Shown here piece after piece: positions 37,199 through 45,349 of a DNA stretch of 64,000 bases. Location of the stretch: NCBI RefSeq assembly GCF_025398035.1, contig NZ_CP104558.1, positions 3,080,501 through 3,144,500 of the forward strand, written 5' to 3'. The translations under genes and the position numbers were made by a program. The notes under the pieces are model-generated. The model made no database searches and was not told the origin of the DNA. It worked only from the letters and a program-made list of their open reading frames with translations. The DNA comes from Rossellomorea vietnamensis (GTDB lineage: Bacteria > Bacillota > Bacilli > Bacillales > Bacillaceae_B). Each line of letters begins with the position of its first letter. Position 1 is the first letter of the stretch.

Positions 37199-38140
37199 AT
37201 GGCATTACATAAAGGAAACGTGAAAACATGTCAGGAACTAGTGAACGAGCTTCAACATAAAAAGGGGCCGGAACAGGCAGAGAAATTGGTCTTTGAAGGA
37301 GTGGAGGGTCATGACGTGTATAATATCACCGCCCCATTTCTGGACAGGGGGGAATATGTTATAGCCGGACGCGTTGAAAGAAGGGATACCGAACATTCCG
37401 AAGTCGTTTTCTTCGTGGAGAAGAATGGTGTCTGGGTTCGAAGAGAAGGTGCACCTGTTTTTGAGCTTCAAGATCCTTTTTACACGATTATTCATGGGGA
37501 ACTTCTGTTTGGAGGGGTTCAAATCTTCCCTCACCCGACGATCGAGAATGCACTGGGTTGGAGAACCGTTTTCTACAAAGGGTATTCAATTGACGAGTTA
37601 ACGGAATGTGCAAAAGGACCTGATGGAATGAAAGATATTCGGTTGGTAGAGCTTAAGGATGGCACAATCGGTGTATTAACGCGACCTCAAGGTGATAAGG
37701 GAGGCAGGGGCAAAATTGGATTTGTGAAGATCGCTTCCTTGGAAGAATTAACGACTGAGGTAATCGAGGGCGCTCCCTTACTAGTAGGTCAATTTATCGA
37801 TGATGAATGGGGAGGCGCAAATGAGGCCCACCTCCTTTCGAATGGGCTAGTTGGGATCCTCGGGCATATCGCCTCTTTCGATGAGGAAGGAAACCGACAT
37901 TATTATCCGATGGTCTTTGTCTTGAACCCGGAGACAGGGGACCATTCAGATATTCAATTGATCGGAACCCGTTCTGATTTCCTTGAAGGGGAAGCCAAAC
38001 GTCCGGATTTAGTGGACGTCGTCTTTAGCGGCGGCTTAGTCAGAAAGAGTGATGGAACCGCTCATTTCTATGCAGGGATCAGCGATGCGGAAGCCCAAAA
38101 AATCGTGGTGGAAGATCCATTTTTACAATTTGAGAAGTGA
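37199..38140 (+). CDS. DUF1861-like protein, probable beta-propeller
   Basis: The 313-residue soluble protein shows repeated beta-rich segments such as DVYNITAPFLDRGEYVIAGRVERRD, GWRTVFYKGYS and VFSGGLVRKSDGTAHFYAGISD. Together they resemble the DUF1861 family, whose members have a five-bladed propeller related in form to GH43/GH130 enzymes. No function is established to my knowledge. The gene sits 14 bases after the GH13 gene and 12 before the GH130 gene, so it should act on the same sugar. A glycosidase or phosphorylase role is guesswork. Confidence 0.65.
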   Translation: MALHKGNVKTCQELVNELQHKKGPEQAEKLVFEGVEGHDVYNITAPFLDRGEYVIAGRVERRDTEHSEVVFFVEKNGVWVRREGAPVFELQDPFYTIIHGELLFGGVQIFPHPTIENALGWRTVFYKGYSIDELTECAKGPDGMKDIRLVELKDGTIGVLTRPQGDKGGRGKIGFVKIASLEELTTEVIEGAPLLVGQFIDDEWGGANEAHLLSNGLVGILGHIASFDEEGNRHYYPMVFVLNPETGDHSDIQLIGTRSDFLEGEAKRPDLVDVVFSGGLVRKSDGTAHFYAGISDAEAQKIVVEDPFLQFEK

Positions 38141-38152
38141 GGAGCAAAGCAG

Positions 38153-39214
38153 ATGAATGTATACAGATATGAAGAAAATCCATTGATTACCCCCTTGAAT
38201 GTGAAGCCTTTTCATGAAGGATTTGAAGTGATCGGTGCTTTCAATGCGGGAGTGACGACATACAATGGTGAAACGATCCTGTTACTTCGCGTAGCAGAAA
38301 GACCCCTATCAGAAAATGATTCAATCGTGAAAGCTCCCATTTTAAATGACCAGACAGGAGAACTCGACATTCTTGAACTGGATATCAACGACCCGGCTTA
38401 TGATTTTTCCGACCCGAGAGTCATCCGATATAGTGGGAGCAGCAAATTTGCTTATTTAACCTCCTTATCTTATTTCCGAATTGCGAGAAGTAAGGATGGA
38501 CGAACCTTTTCCATCGATGAAAAGCCCTTTATCTACCCATCTACCAAGCTGGAAACCTTCGGAATCGAAGACCCGCGGATTACGAAAATAGAAGAGACTT
38601 ATTATATTTATTATAGCGCCGTATCCCCGGTGGGAGTCGGTGAGTCCATGGTGTCTACAAAGGATTTCCAAGAGGTGACCTATCATGGGATGATCTTTGC
38701 TCCGGAGAACAAAGACGTATTGATCTTTCCTGAGAAGATCAATGGAAAGTATTATGCCCTTCACCGTCCCGTTCCGAACAGTAACGGAAATCCTGAAGTC
38801 TGGATTGCTGAATCAGATAACTTATTGTACTGGGGGAACCACAAACATCTAATTGGTTTGAGAGATGGAATGTGGGATAACGGACGCATCGGTGGAGGTG
38901 CCGTTCCGATTAAGACCGACAAAGGCTGGCTTGAACTGTATCACGGGGCATCAGATGATCACCGGTATTGTATGGGCGGGGTTTTACTGGATTTGAATGA
39001 TCCTTCAAAGGTGATTGCTCGCTCCGAAACCCCGTTAGTAGAACCTGAAGCGGATTATGAAGTGAACGGATTCTTTGGAAATGTGGTCTTTTCCTGTGGT
39101 GTCCTGGTCGAAGGAGATGTCGTGAAAATGTATTATGGAGTAGCAGACACGTCCATGGCATGTGCTGAGTTAAGCTTGATGGAGATTCTGGACTCACTGA
39201 CCTACATAGAGTAA
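38153..39214 (+). CDS. GH130 beta-mannoside phosphorylase
   Basis: The 353-residue five-bladed propeller enzyme shows RYEENPLITP at the start, FNAGVTTYNGETILLLRVAERP, YDFSDPRVI, FGIEDPRITKIEETYYIYYSAVS and ELYHGASDDHRYCMG, the GH130 signature including the conserved Asp. GH130 enzymes split beta-1,2- or beta-1,4-mannosides with phosphate to give alpha-mannose-1-phosphate. The exact linkage is not readable. It follows DUF1861 in the same operon; a terminator follows. Confidence 0.88.
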   Translation: MNVYRYEENPLITPLNVKPFHEGFEVIGAFNAGVTTYNGETILLLRVAERPLSENDSIVKAPILNDQTGELDILELDINDPAYDFSDPRVIRYSGSSKFAYLTSLSYFRIARSKDGRTFSIDEKPFIYPSTKLETFGIEDPRITKIEETYYIYYSAVSPVGVGESMVSTKDFQEVTYHGMIFAPENKDVLIFPEKINGKYYALHRPVPNSNGNPEVWIAESDNLLYWGNHKHLIGLRDGMWDNGRIGGGAVPIKTDKGWLELYHGASDDHRYCMGGVLLDLNDPSKVIARSETPLVEPEADYEVNGFFGNVVFSCGVLVEGDVVKMYYGVADTSMACAELSLMEILDSLTYIE

Positions 39215-39220
39215 TCATCT

Positions 39221-39252
39221 GCCAAAATCGCATGCCGGTTTTGGCTTTTTTT
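39221..39252 (+). terminator. Terminator after the GH130 gene
   Basis: GCCAAAA-TCGCATGCCGG-TTTTGGC followed by T7, seven bases after the stop codon. Confidence 0.85.
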
Positions 39253-39267
39253 ATGGTGGATAACCAC

Positions 39268-39295
39268 TCGACTGGTTTTTGAATGGTAATATAAT
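39268..39295 (+). promoter_or_regulatory. Promoter of the ROK kinase gene
   Basis: TCGACT, 16 bases, then TATAAT, 27 bases before the start. With the preceding terminator this suggests that the kinase and the fusion gene form their own transcription unit. Confidence 0.5.
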
Positions 39296-39322
39296 AGTTG
39301 AATGTGAGAAGGAGGAATCGGC

Positions 39323-40183
39323 ATGATTATTGGAGCGATTGAAGCCGGTGGGACAAAGTTCGTCTGTGGAATCGGAAATGAGACGGGGGACATTCTGGAG
39401 CGGGTCACGATTCCTACGACGACCCCGGAAGAGACGTTAAAACAGGTAGTGGAGTTTTTCGACGGGAAGAAGATAGAAAGATTGGGTGTGGGGTCTTTCG
39501 GTCCCATCGATCTTGATCCGGAAAGCCGGGGATACGGGTCGATCACCAGCACACCAAAGCCTCATTGGAGTCATTTTAACCTGATTGGAGAGCTGAAGAA
39601 GCACTTTCCTATCCCCATTACATTTGACACAGATGTTAACGCCGCTGCACTTGGTGAAAGCGTCTGGGGAGCGGCCAAGGGCTTAGACAGCTGTCTCTAT
39701 ATAACGGTCGGTACAGGAATCGGCGTAGGAGCCCTGACGGAAGGCAAGCTCGTACATGGTCTTACTCATCCTGAAATGGGTCATATCATGGTCCGGCGAC
39801 ACCCGGATGACACATATGCAGGTGGTTGTCCTTACCATGGGGATTGTTTAGAGGGAGTGGCATCCGGACCTGCGATTGAAGCCCGATGGGGAAAGAAAGC
39901 CATTGAATTGGTAGACAACAATCAGGTATGGAAAATGGAAGCCTATTATCTCGCTCAGGCGATTGCGAATTACATTCTGATCCTATCACCGAAGAAAGTC
40001 ATTCTTGGTGGCGGGGTGATGAATCAGATGCACTTGTTCCCGCTTATAAGAGAACAGGTAACTACGATTCTGGCGGGGTATGTACACCACAAGCAAATCC
40101 TTGAAGAGATGGATACTTACATCGTACCACCTGGTCTAGGAAACAATGCAGGACTGGTCGGGGCACTGGGGTTAGTTTTATAA
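39323..40183 (+). CDS. ROK-family fructokinase/mannokinase (GmuE-like)
   Basis: The 286-residue kinase opens IIGAIEAGGTKFVCGIG (phosphate loop), has GSFGPIDLDP, TVGTGIGVGALTEGKLVHG, the metal site MGHIMVRRHPDD with CPYHGDCLEG, and the late VILGGGVMNQ. The fructokinase subgroup (ScrK, GmuE) shares the HPxD and CxxHxxC pattern. It phosphorylates fructose or mannose at C6. Followed 15 bases later by a gene that encodes mannose-6-phosphate isomerase, the pair would route free mannose to fructose-6-phosphate. Confidence 0.92.
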   Translation: MIIGAIEAGGTKFVCGIGNETGDILERVTIPTTTPEETLKQVVEFFDGKKIERLGVGSFGPIDLDPESRGYGSITSTPKPHWSHFNLIGELKKHFPIPITFDTDVNAAALGESVWGAAKGLDSCLYITVGTGIGVGALTEGKLVHGLTHPEMGHIMVRRHPDDTYAGGCPYHGDCLEGVASGPAIEARWGKKAIELVDNNQVWKMEAYYLAQAIANYILILSPKKVILGGGVMNQMHLFPLIREQVTTILAGYVHHKQILEEMDTYIVPPGLGNNAGLVGALGLVL

Positions 40184-40198
40184 GAAAGGAGGACAATG

Positions 40199-42247
40199 AT
40201 GTTGAGAATTGCTTATTATATCTCTGATTATGGCTTTGGGCATGCGACGAGAAGTTCTGCTATCATCCAAGGTCTCCTTAAGGCTTTACCACAAGTGGAA
40301 ATAGTGATGTGTAATTCGTTCGCTATGCCCTTTCTGGAACAGTATCTCTGTGATGAGCGGGTCAGGTTCCGACATGTCACCACGGATTTAGGGTATTTTC
40401 TTAAGAAAGATTCTCTGGAGCCGGATGTTGTTCGGTTAAATACAGAATATGATGCATATATGGAAAAATGGGATGAAAAGGTAGAGAAGGAAATCCGATT
40501 TCTTCAAGATGGAAAAGTGGATATGATCCTATCGGATATCGTCCCAACGGCATTTGAAGCCGGGAAAAGGGCAGGTGTCCCTTCAATTGGGATATCGAAC
40601 TTTACTTGGTATACGGCTTACGATGGATTAATCAGTGCAGAGAAGCTTGCACCTTTTAGGAAGGCATATGATGCGATGGATACCTTGATCGCCCTGGCTG
40701 GTGAGAATGAACCAGTTTGGGATGGTGAAAAATATTCCTTTGATTTCTTTTCTCGTGAAATGGATCATCATGAAGTGGAAAGAATTCGTAGGATGCTTAA
40801 TCCCGATGGGGTGAAGATCATCGTGTACTTTGGGTTGGGGATGAAAATCTCTCACAATGCCCTTGATCAGTTTGCGTTTTGGGATAATCGGAATGTCATC
40901 TATATTGTTTCTTCCAATACACATATCGAGAAAGAGAATGTCTATCGAATCCCTCCAGACTACCTGGACACTCATCACTTCATCGCTGCTGCGGATCTCG
41001 CCATTACAAAGGCTGGGTGGGGTACGGTAACTGAGGCGGTCGTCGGAAACACCCCGTTATTAATGATCGACCGTCCAACCATGAAAGAAGATCAAAATAC
41101 CATTTCCTTCTTGAAAGAACGTCACTTATGTAAGACAATCAGTGAGGAAGAGTTAAAGAGTTTAACGATTGATGATAGCTTGATCAAAGAGTTGAAGCAT
41201 CCACGTAGTGATAGTCAAAAGAATCAATTGAATGAGGTCGTGGATAAGATTCAAGAAATCATACAAGTACATATGAAAAGCAAAAATGAGGAGGCTATCA
41301 TGAACCAACCACTATTTCTACAACCCGTATTCCAGGAAAGAATCTGGGGAGGTACGGCATTAAAAGACCAATTCAATTACGATATTCCATCAGATATTAC
41401 AGGCGAATGCTGGGCTATATCCGGGCATCCGAACGGACAGAGCACCGTCATCAACGGTGAGTTTACTGGTAAGACGATTGGTGAGCTTTGGAATGACCAT
41501 CGTGAATTATTCGGTCAGCACCCGTCACCTGTATTTCCGTTGTTGACGAAAATATTGGACGCCAACGCGGATCTATCTGTGCAGGTACACCCGAATGATG
41601 ATTATGCAAAAGAGCATGAAAACGGAGAACTGGGTAAAACAGAATGCTGGTACATCATTGATTGTGATGAGGATGCCGAAATGATCTTCGGACATACTGC
41701 TCAAACAAAGGAAGAGTTCGTGTCGATGATTGAAAAAGGCGAGTGGAATGACCTGTTGCGCCGCATCCCGGTGAAACCTGGTGACTTCTTCTACGTCCCA
41801 AGCGGCACCATTCATGCCCTTTGCAAAGGGACATTGGTGTTAGAAACACAGCAAAGTTCTGATACGACGTACCGGGTGTATGATTATGATCGTAGGGATG
41901 CAGAAGGAAATACCCGTGAATTGCATATCGACAAATCCATAGAGGTGACCACGATTCCTCATAAGACTGAGGCAGTTGAACCGGTTGTGGAGAAGCGTGA
42001 AGGAGTAGAATCCACGAAGTTTGTGGAAGCGGAATACTTCACGGTGTATAAATGGAAAGTCGACGGCCATTCTTCATTCGTACAAGACCAGCCATTCCAA
42101 CTGGCAAGTGTACTGGACGGAAGCGGAGTACTGAAGGTGCACGGAGAAGAGTATTCTCTTACAAAAGGAGATCACTTCATCCTGCCTGCCGATATTGAGA
42201 CATTTGAGATTGAAGGACAGGTTGAGTTGATTGTTTCTCATGTGTAA
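40199..42247 (+). CDS. Fused glycosyltransferase (GT28/MurG-like) and mannose-6-phosphate isomerase
   Basis: A single open frame of 682 residues holds two proteins. Residues 1 to about 350 form a GT-B glycosyltransferase-like unit: ISDYGFGHATRSSAIIQGLL, DIVPTAFEAGKRAGVPSIGIS, and AADLAITKAGWGTVTEAV near the donor site. From codon 368 of the ATG 40196 frame, a complete class I ManA begins (FLQPVFQERIWGG, VQVHPNDDYA with metal ligands, KTECWYIID and GTIHALCKGTLVLETQQSSDTTYRVYD). An in-frame ATG at 41300 with GAGGAGG upstream could start ManA alone. Both units are full length without a stop between them. The ManA half converts mannose-6-P to fructose-6-P; the role of the transferase half is unknown. 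Confidence 0.85.
   Translation: MLRIAYYISDYGFGHATRSSAIIQGLLKALPQVEIVMCNSFAMPFLEQYLCDERVRFRHVTTDLGYFLKKDSLEPDVVRLNTEYDAYMEKWDEKVEKEIRFLQDGKVDMILSDIVPTAFEAGKRAGVPSIGISNFTWYTAYDGLISAEKLAPFRKAYDAMDTLIALAGENEPVWDGEKYSFDFFSREMDHHEVERIRRMLNPDGVKIIVYFGLGMKISHNALDQFAFWDNRNVIYIVSSNTHIEKENVYRIPPDYLDTHHFIAAADLAITKAGWGTVTEAVVGNTPLLMIDRPTMKEDQNTISFLKERHLCKTISEEELKSLTIDDSLIKELKHPRSDSQKNQLNEVVDKIQEIIQVHMKSKNEEAIMNQPLFLQPVFQERIWGGTALKDQFNYDIPSDITGECWAISGHPNGQSTVINGEFTGKTIGELWNDHRELFGQHPSPVFPLLTKILDANADLSVQVHPNDDYAKEHENGELGKTECWYIIDCDEDAEMIFGHTAQTKEEFVSMIEKGEWNDLLRRIPVKPGDFFYVPSGTIHALCKGTLVLETQQSSDTTYRVYDYDRRDAEGNTRELHIDKSIEVTTIPHKTEAVEPVVEKREGVESTKFVEAEYFTVYKWKVDGHSSFVQDQPFQLASVLDGSGVLKVHGEEYSLTKGDHFILPADIETFEIEGQVELIVSHV
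41289..41302 (+). promoter_or_regulatory. Internal ribosome site and start for stand-alone ManA
   Basis: GAGGAGG followed seven bases later by ATG 41300 lies in frame inside the fusion gene, exactly at the first residue of the ManA part. A 316-residue ManA could be made from it in addition to the fusion. Confidence 0.6.
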
Positions 42248-42255
42248 AGAATAAT

Positions 42256-42300
42256 AAAAAGCACGAAGCCCTCCCTTAGGGATGGAGCTTCGTGCTTTTC
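42256..42300. terminator. Terminator between the fusion gene and the RpiR gene
   Basis: AAAAGCACGAAGC and GCTTCGTGCTTTT form a 13-bp stem with A and T tracts on each side, after the fusion gene. Confidence 0.88.
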
Positions 42301-42380
42301 TTTCGTTTAAACAAACGTTTGATTGAAGAAAGGTAATCCCTATTTTATAGGGAAAATCCAACTAAACACCCGTTTAGTGA

Positions 42381-43124
42381 TCATTTCATCACTTTCTTCA
42401 AATAAAACTCAAAAATCAAATCAATCAAGATCACCATCGTTGACCTTGGCGTCAAGTCATACCCGGCAAACTGTACTTTTTGTACATCGGCACTGATCGC
42501 ATTCCTGGTGATCTTGGCTAGCGTGCTATCAGCTGAATTGGTGATCGCCAGTGAGTCCGCATTTTTATAACGGATCTTCTCAGCTGCCCCGACAATGGTC
42601 TTCGTTTCGCCGCTGGATGAAATGAAGACGATGAGGTCGTCCTGCTGTACCATATTCGGGAGCAGGTCGATGATATGTGATTCATACACGTAAGATGTTG
42701 GCTTATTCACCTGCATAAACAGTTTGCTGAAGTATTCTCCTGCCATCTTCGTCAGTCCTACGGCGACAATCATGACGCGATTCGCCTTCAATAGCTGTTC
42801 GCTGATTTTCTCCAATTCTTCCACGCGCAACGATTCCAATGTCCGATTCGTATCCTGGCGGTAACGGTCCAGCATATTGTCAGCCGGCCCCACGTTTTCA
42901 TCGATGCTCTTTAGGTTAAACTTAAACTCAGAGAAGCCGCCTAGCCCCAGCTTATGACACATGCGGATGATCGTGGTTGTGCTTACGCTGTTGCTTTCAG
43001 CCATTGCGGTCAATGACTGATTCTTCGCCGTCTCCAGATTCTCCTCTACATAATAAAGGACGTGTTTTTCAGCATGTGTTAATTCTCCGATAGAAGAAGA
43101 AAACCGATCCAATACTTTCCCCAT
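42381..43124 (-). CDS. RpiR-family regulator (HTH + SIS) of the mannosylglycerate-type operon
   Basis: The 247-residue protein has an N-terminal HTH_6 domain (LTAMAESNSVSTTTIIRMCHKLGLGGFSEFKFNL) and a SIS sugar-phosphate-binding domain (MIVAVGLTKMAGEYFSKLFM, IVFISSSGETKTIVGAAEKI). AAAGGAG lies before ATG 43124. It is divergent from the PTS-mannosidase operon and most likely senses a phosphosugar made by it, such as mannosylglycerate-6-P or mannose-6-P. E. coli uses the GntR-type MngR for the same pathway, so regulation differs here. Confidence 0.9.
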   Translation of the reverse strand: MGKVLDRFSSSIGELTHAEKHVLYYVEENLETAKNQSLTAMAESNSVSTTTIIRMCHKLGLGGFSEFKFNLKSIDENVGPADNMLDRYRQDTNRTLESLRVEELEKISEQLLKANRVMIVAVGLTKMAGEYFSKLFMQVNKPTSYVYESHIIDLLPNMVQQDDLIVFISSSGETKTIVGAAEKIRYKNADSLAITNSADSTLAKITRNAISADVQKVQFAGYDLTPRSTMVILIDLIFEFYLKKVMK

Positions 43125-43137
43125 ACGATACTCCTTT

Positions 43138-43151
43138 TGTAAACCGTTTCA
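43138..43151. promoter_or_regulatory. cre-like site upstream of the RpiR gene
   Basis: TGTAAACCGTTTCA matches the CcpA consensus except at the central G and lies 13 bases from the regulator start; a weak candidate. Confidence 0.3.
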
Positions 43152-43225
43152 TTATCTATCATTCATTATAACACTGATTCCTATGCTCTTTGGCATACTC
43201 CTTTTAAAGAAAAGGTTTTCATTCT

Positions 43226-43250
43226 GTACAATTGTACGCTCTATGTACAA
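43226..43250. promoter_or_regulatory. Candidate RpiR operator
   Basis: GTACAATTGTAC (43226-43237) is a perfect palindrome, and its right half TTGTAC pairs again with GTACAA (43245-43250) across seven bases. The cluster sits midway between the divergent RpiR and PTS genes. Confidence 0.5.
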
Positions 43251-43330
43251 AAGTCCCGATTCTTTCTGTGATATAACTACATTGTAAGGGATTTCATACA
43301 CGCATATTATTTATTGAGAGGTGAACCTCA

Positions 43331-45283
43331 TTGGAATTAAGACAAATGACAGATGAACAACTAGTCATATTTGATATTGAATCAAACACGAAACAAGAAG
43401 TTCTTGAAACAATGGTTGATGCATTGTTTCAACAGGACGTTTTAACATCGAAGGAAGAATTTTTACAGGCGGTCCTTGAGAGGGAAGAGATTTCTCCTAC
43501 GGGGCTTGAGGCTGGACTTGCCATTCCTCATGGGAAAAGTAAAGCTGTGAAGAAAGCGAAGTTTGCTGTCGCGAGGCTTCGAAACAGCCTCGATACGTGG
43601 GAAAGCATAGATCCGATGAACAAAGTGCAGCTCGTGTTCTTGCTTGCCATTCCGGATTCGGAGGCTGGATCGACCCATTTGAGCGTCCTGTCTGAACTGA
43701 GTACAAGACTGATGGACAAGGGCTATATCGATAACTTGATGAACGCTTCTTCTCCTTCAGAGTTCTTAACATTATTGGATCAAAAAGAAGATGTGATCGA
43801 GACCCCGCAAGAGTATACCAAAACAGTACTGGCGATTACGGCGTGTGCTGCGGGTATTGCCCACACGTATATGTCTGCTGAAGCTCTGGAGAAGGCAGGG
43901 CGAGAGCTGGGTGTTCGCGTTCTTACGGAGAAACAGGGTGCAAATGGAATTGAAGACGAGCACCGCGGGGCGATCTTGAAAGAAGCGGATGCCGTTGTAT
44001 TTGCGACTGACATTGCGCCTAAGAATAAAGAGCGCTTTGCTGGTAAGCCTTACGTGCAGACGCGTGTGGCCGAACCGTTAAAGCACGCTAAGGATATCAT
44101 CAACCGTGCATTGACGAATCCTGATGGAACTGTAACGGGAGACAGCAGTGAAGACGAAGTTTCCTCGAGTGGAAGTAAACAGGGGCTTATGTCTGAGATC
44201 ACACAGGCCGTCATGACTGGTATTTCGTATATGATTCCGGTGCTTGTGGCAGCGGGTCTTATGATGGGGATTGCAAAGCTCGCCGCCATGCCGCTCGGGC
44301 TTGTTGATACCATCAATGATATTAAATATGCTACATCTTCAAATGAGCTATTGGTCATTCTTCATCATCTCGATAAGTTCGGTGGGATGATCTTTAAATT
44401 CATGTACCCGATCTTCGGTGCATTTGTGGCATACGCCATCGCCGATCGTGTCGGACTCGTGTCCGGATTTATCGGAGGGGTATTCGCAGCCGGTCTTCAC
44501 TATACGTTCTGGGGAATTGAAGGCGGAATTCCATCAGGTTTCCTCGGAGCCTTGATCCTTGGACTGACAGCAGGTTATGTGTCTAAATTCTTAAATGAAA
44601 AAATCAAGCTGAATAAAAATCTGATCGCGATGAAGCCGATGCTCATCATTCCAGCGATTTCCGTGTTAACGATTTTCTTCTTGAATTTTTATATTGTGGA
44701 TCCTGTATTCGGAGGACTAAATGCGCTTCTTAGTGACTGGATCACAGCGGCACAAGGTGCAGGGAATGTCGTACTGGCAAGTATCATCGCTGCAGCTACA
44801 GCCTTTGACTTAGGTGGACCGATTAATAAAGCAGCCGGTGCCATTGCCATCGGACTTGCAGCAGATCAAATCTATCCGTTGACTGCCCGCGTATTGGCGA
44901 TTGTCATCCCGCCGATCGGATTGGGACTGGCAACGGTTATCGATAAGTATGTTGTGGGTCGCCGTGTGTTCGATGCGAACCTGCGTGTGGCAGGAAATAC
45001 GTCATTATTACTAGGATTTATCGCCATCAGTGAGGGTGCGATACCATTCATGCTTCGGAACCCATTGATCACGATTCCGATCAACATCATCGGAGCGATT
45101 TTAGGATCTGTAACAGCAGTTGTTCTGGGAGCTGTTCAGTGGTATCCACTTCCGGCTGTTTGGGGATGGCCGCTTGTTGAAAACATTTGGGCATATCTCA
45201 TTGGACTTGCCGTCGGGGTATTGTTCATCGCTTTCGCAAACATTTTCATCCGCTTTGCCATTTTGAAAAAGAACGAAAAATAA
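43331..45283 (+). CDS. PTS EIIABC, MngA-like (2-O-alpha-mannosyl-D-glycerate type)
   Basis: The 650-residue fructose-family permease reads EIIA (about 1-150, active histidine in LAIPHGKSKAVKKAKFAVARL), EIIB (about 165-260, active cysteine in AITACAAGIAHTYMSAEAL followed by EKQGANGIEDE) and EIIC (about 285-650, multi-span, with AFDLGGPINKAAGA and SEGAIPFMLRNPL). The same order and length are seen in E. coli MngA (658). TTG 43331 has GAGGTG eight bases upstream. It imports and phosphorylates its sugar with PEP/HPr; the GH38 gene downstream points to mannosylglycerate. A fructose or other mannoside substrate is the main alternative. Confidence 0.88.
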   Translation: MELRQMTDEQLVIFDIESNTKQEVLETMVDALFQQDVLTSKEEFLQAVLEREEISPTGLEAGLAIPHGKSKAVKKAKFAVARLRNSLDTWESIDPMNKVQLVFLLAIPDSEAGSTHLSVLSELSTRLMDKGYIDNLMNASSPSEFLTLLDQKEDVIETPQEYTKTVLAITACAAGIAHTYMSAEALEKAGRELGVRVLTEKQGANGIEDEHRGAILKEADAVVFATDIAPKNKERFAGKPYVQTRVAEPLKHAKDIINRALTNPDGTVTGDSSEDEVSSSGSKQGLMSEITQAVMTGISYMIPVLVAAGLMMGIAKLAAMPLGLVDTINDIKYATSSNELLVILHHLDKFGGMIFKFMYPIFGAFVAYAIADRVGLVSGFIGGVFAAGLHYTFWGIEGGIPSGFLGALILGLTAGYVSKFLNEKIKLNKNLIAMKPMLIIPAISVLTIFFLNFYIVDPVFGGLNALLSDWITAAQGAGNVVLASIIAAATAFDLGGPINKAAGAIAIGLAADQIYPLTARVLAIVIPPIGLGLATVIDKYVVGRRVFDANLRVAGNTSLLLGFIAISEGAIPFMLRNPLITIPINIIGAILGSVTAVVLGAVQWYPLPAVWGWPLVENIWAYLIGLAVGVLFIAFANIFIRFAILKKNEK

Positions 45284-45297
45284 TCATAAAAAGGGGG

Positions 45298-45317
45298 CCG
45301 GGTCGTCAATGATCCGG
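45298..45317 (+). terminator. Intercistronic hairpin between PTS and mannosidase genes
   Basis: CCGGGTC-GTCAAT-GATCCGG forms a 7-bp stem without a strong T tract. It more likely protects or processes the mRNA than ends transcription. Confidence 0.4.
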
Positions 45318-45349
45318 AACCCTTTACCTATTATTTGGAGGGAACATCC

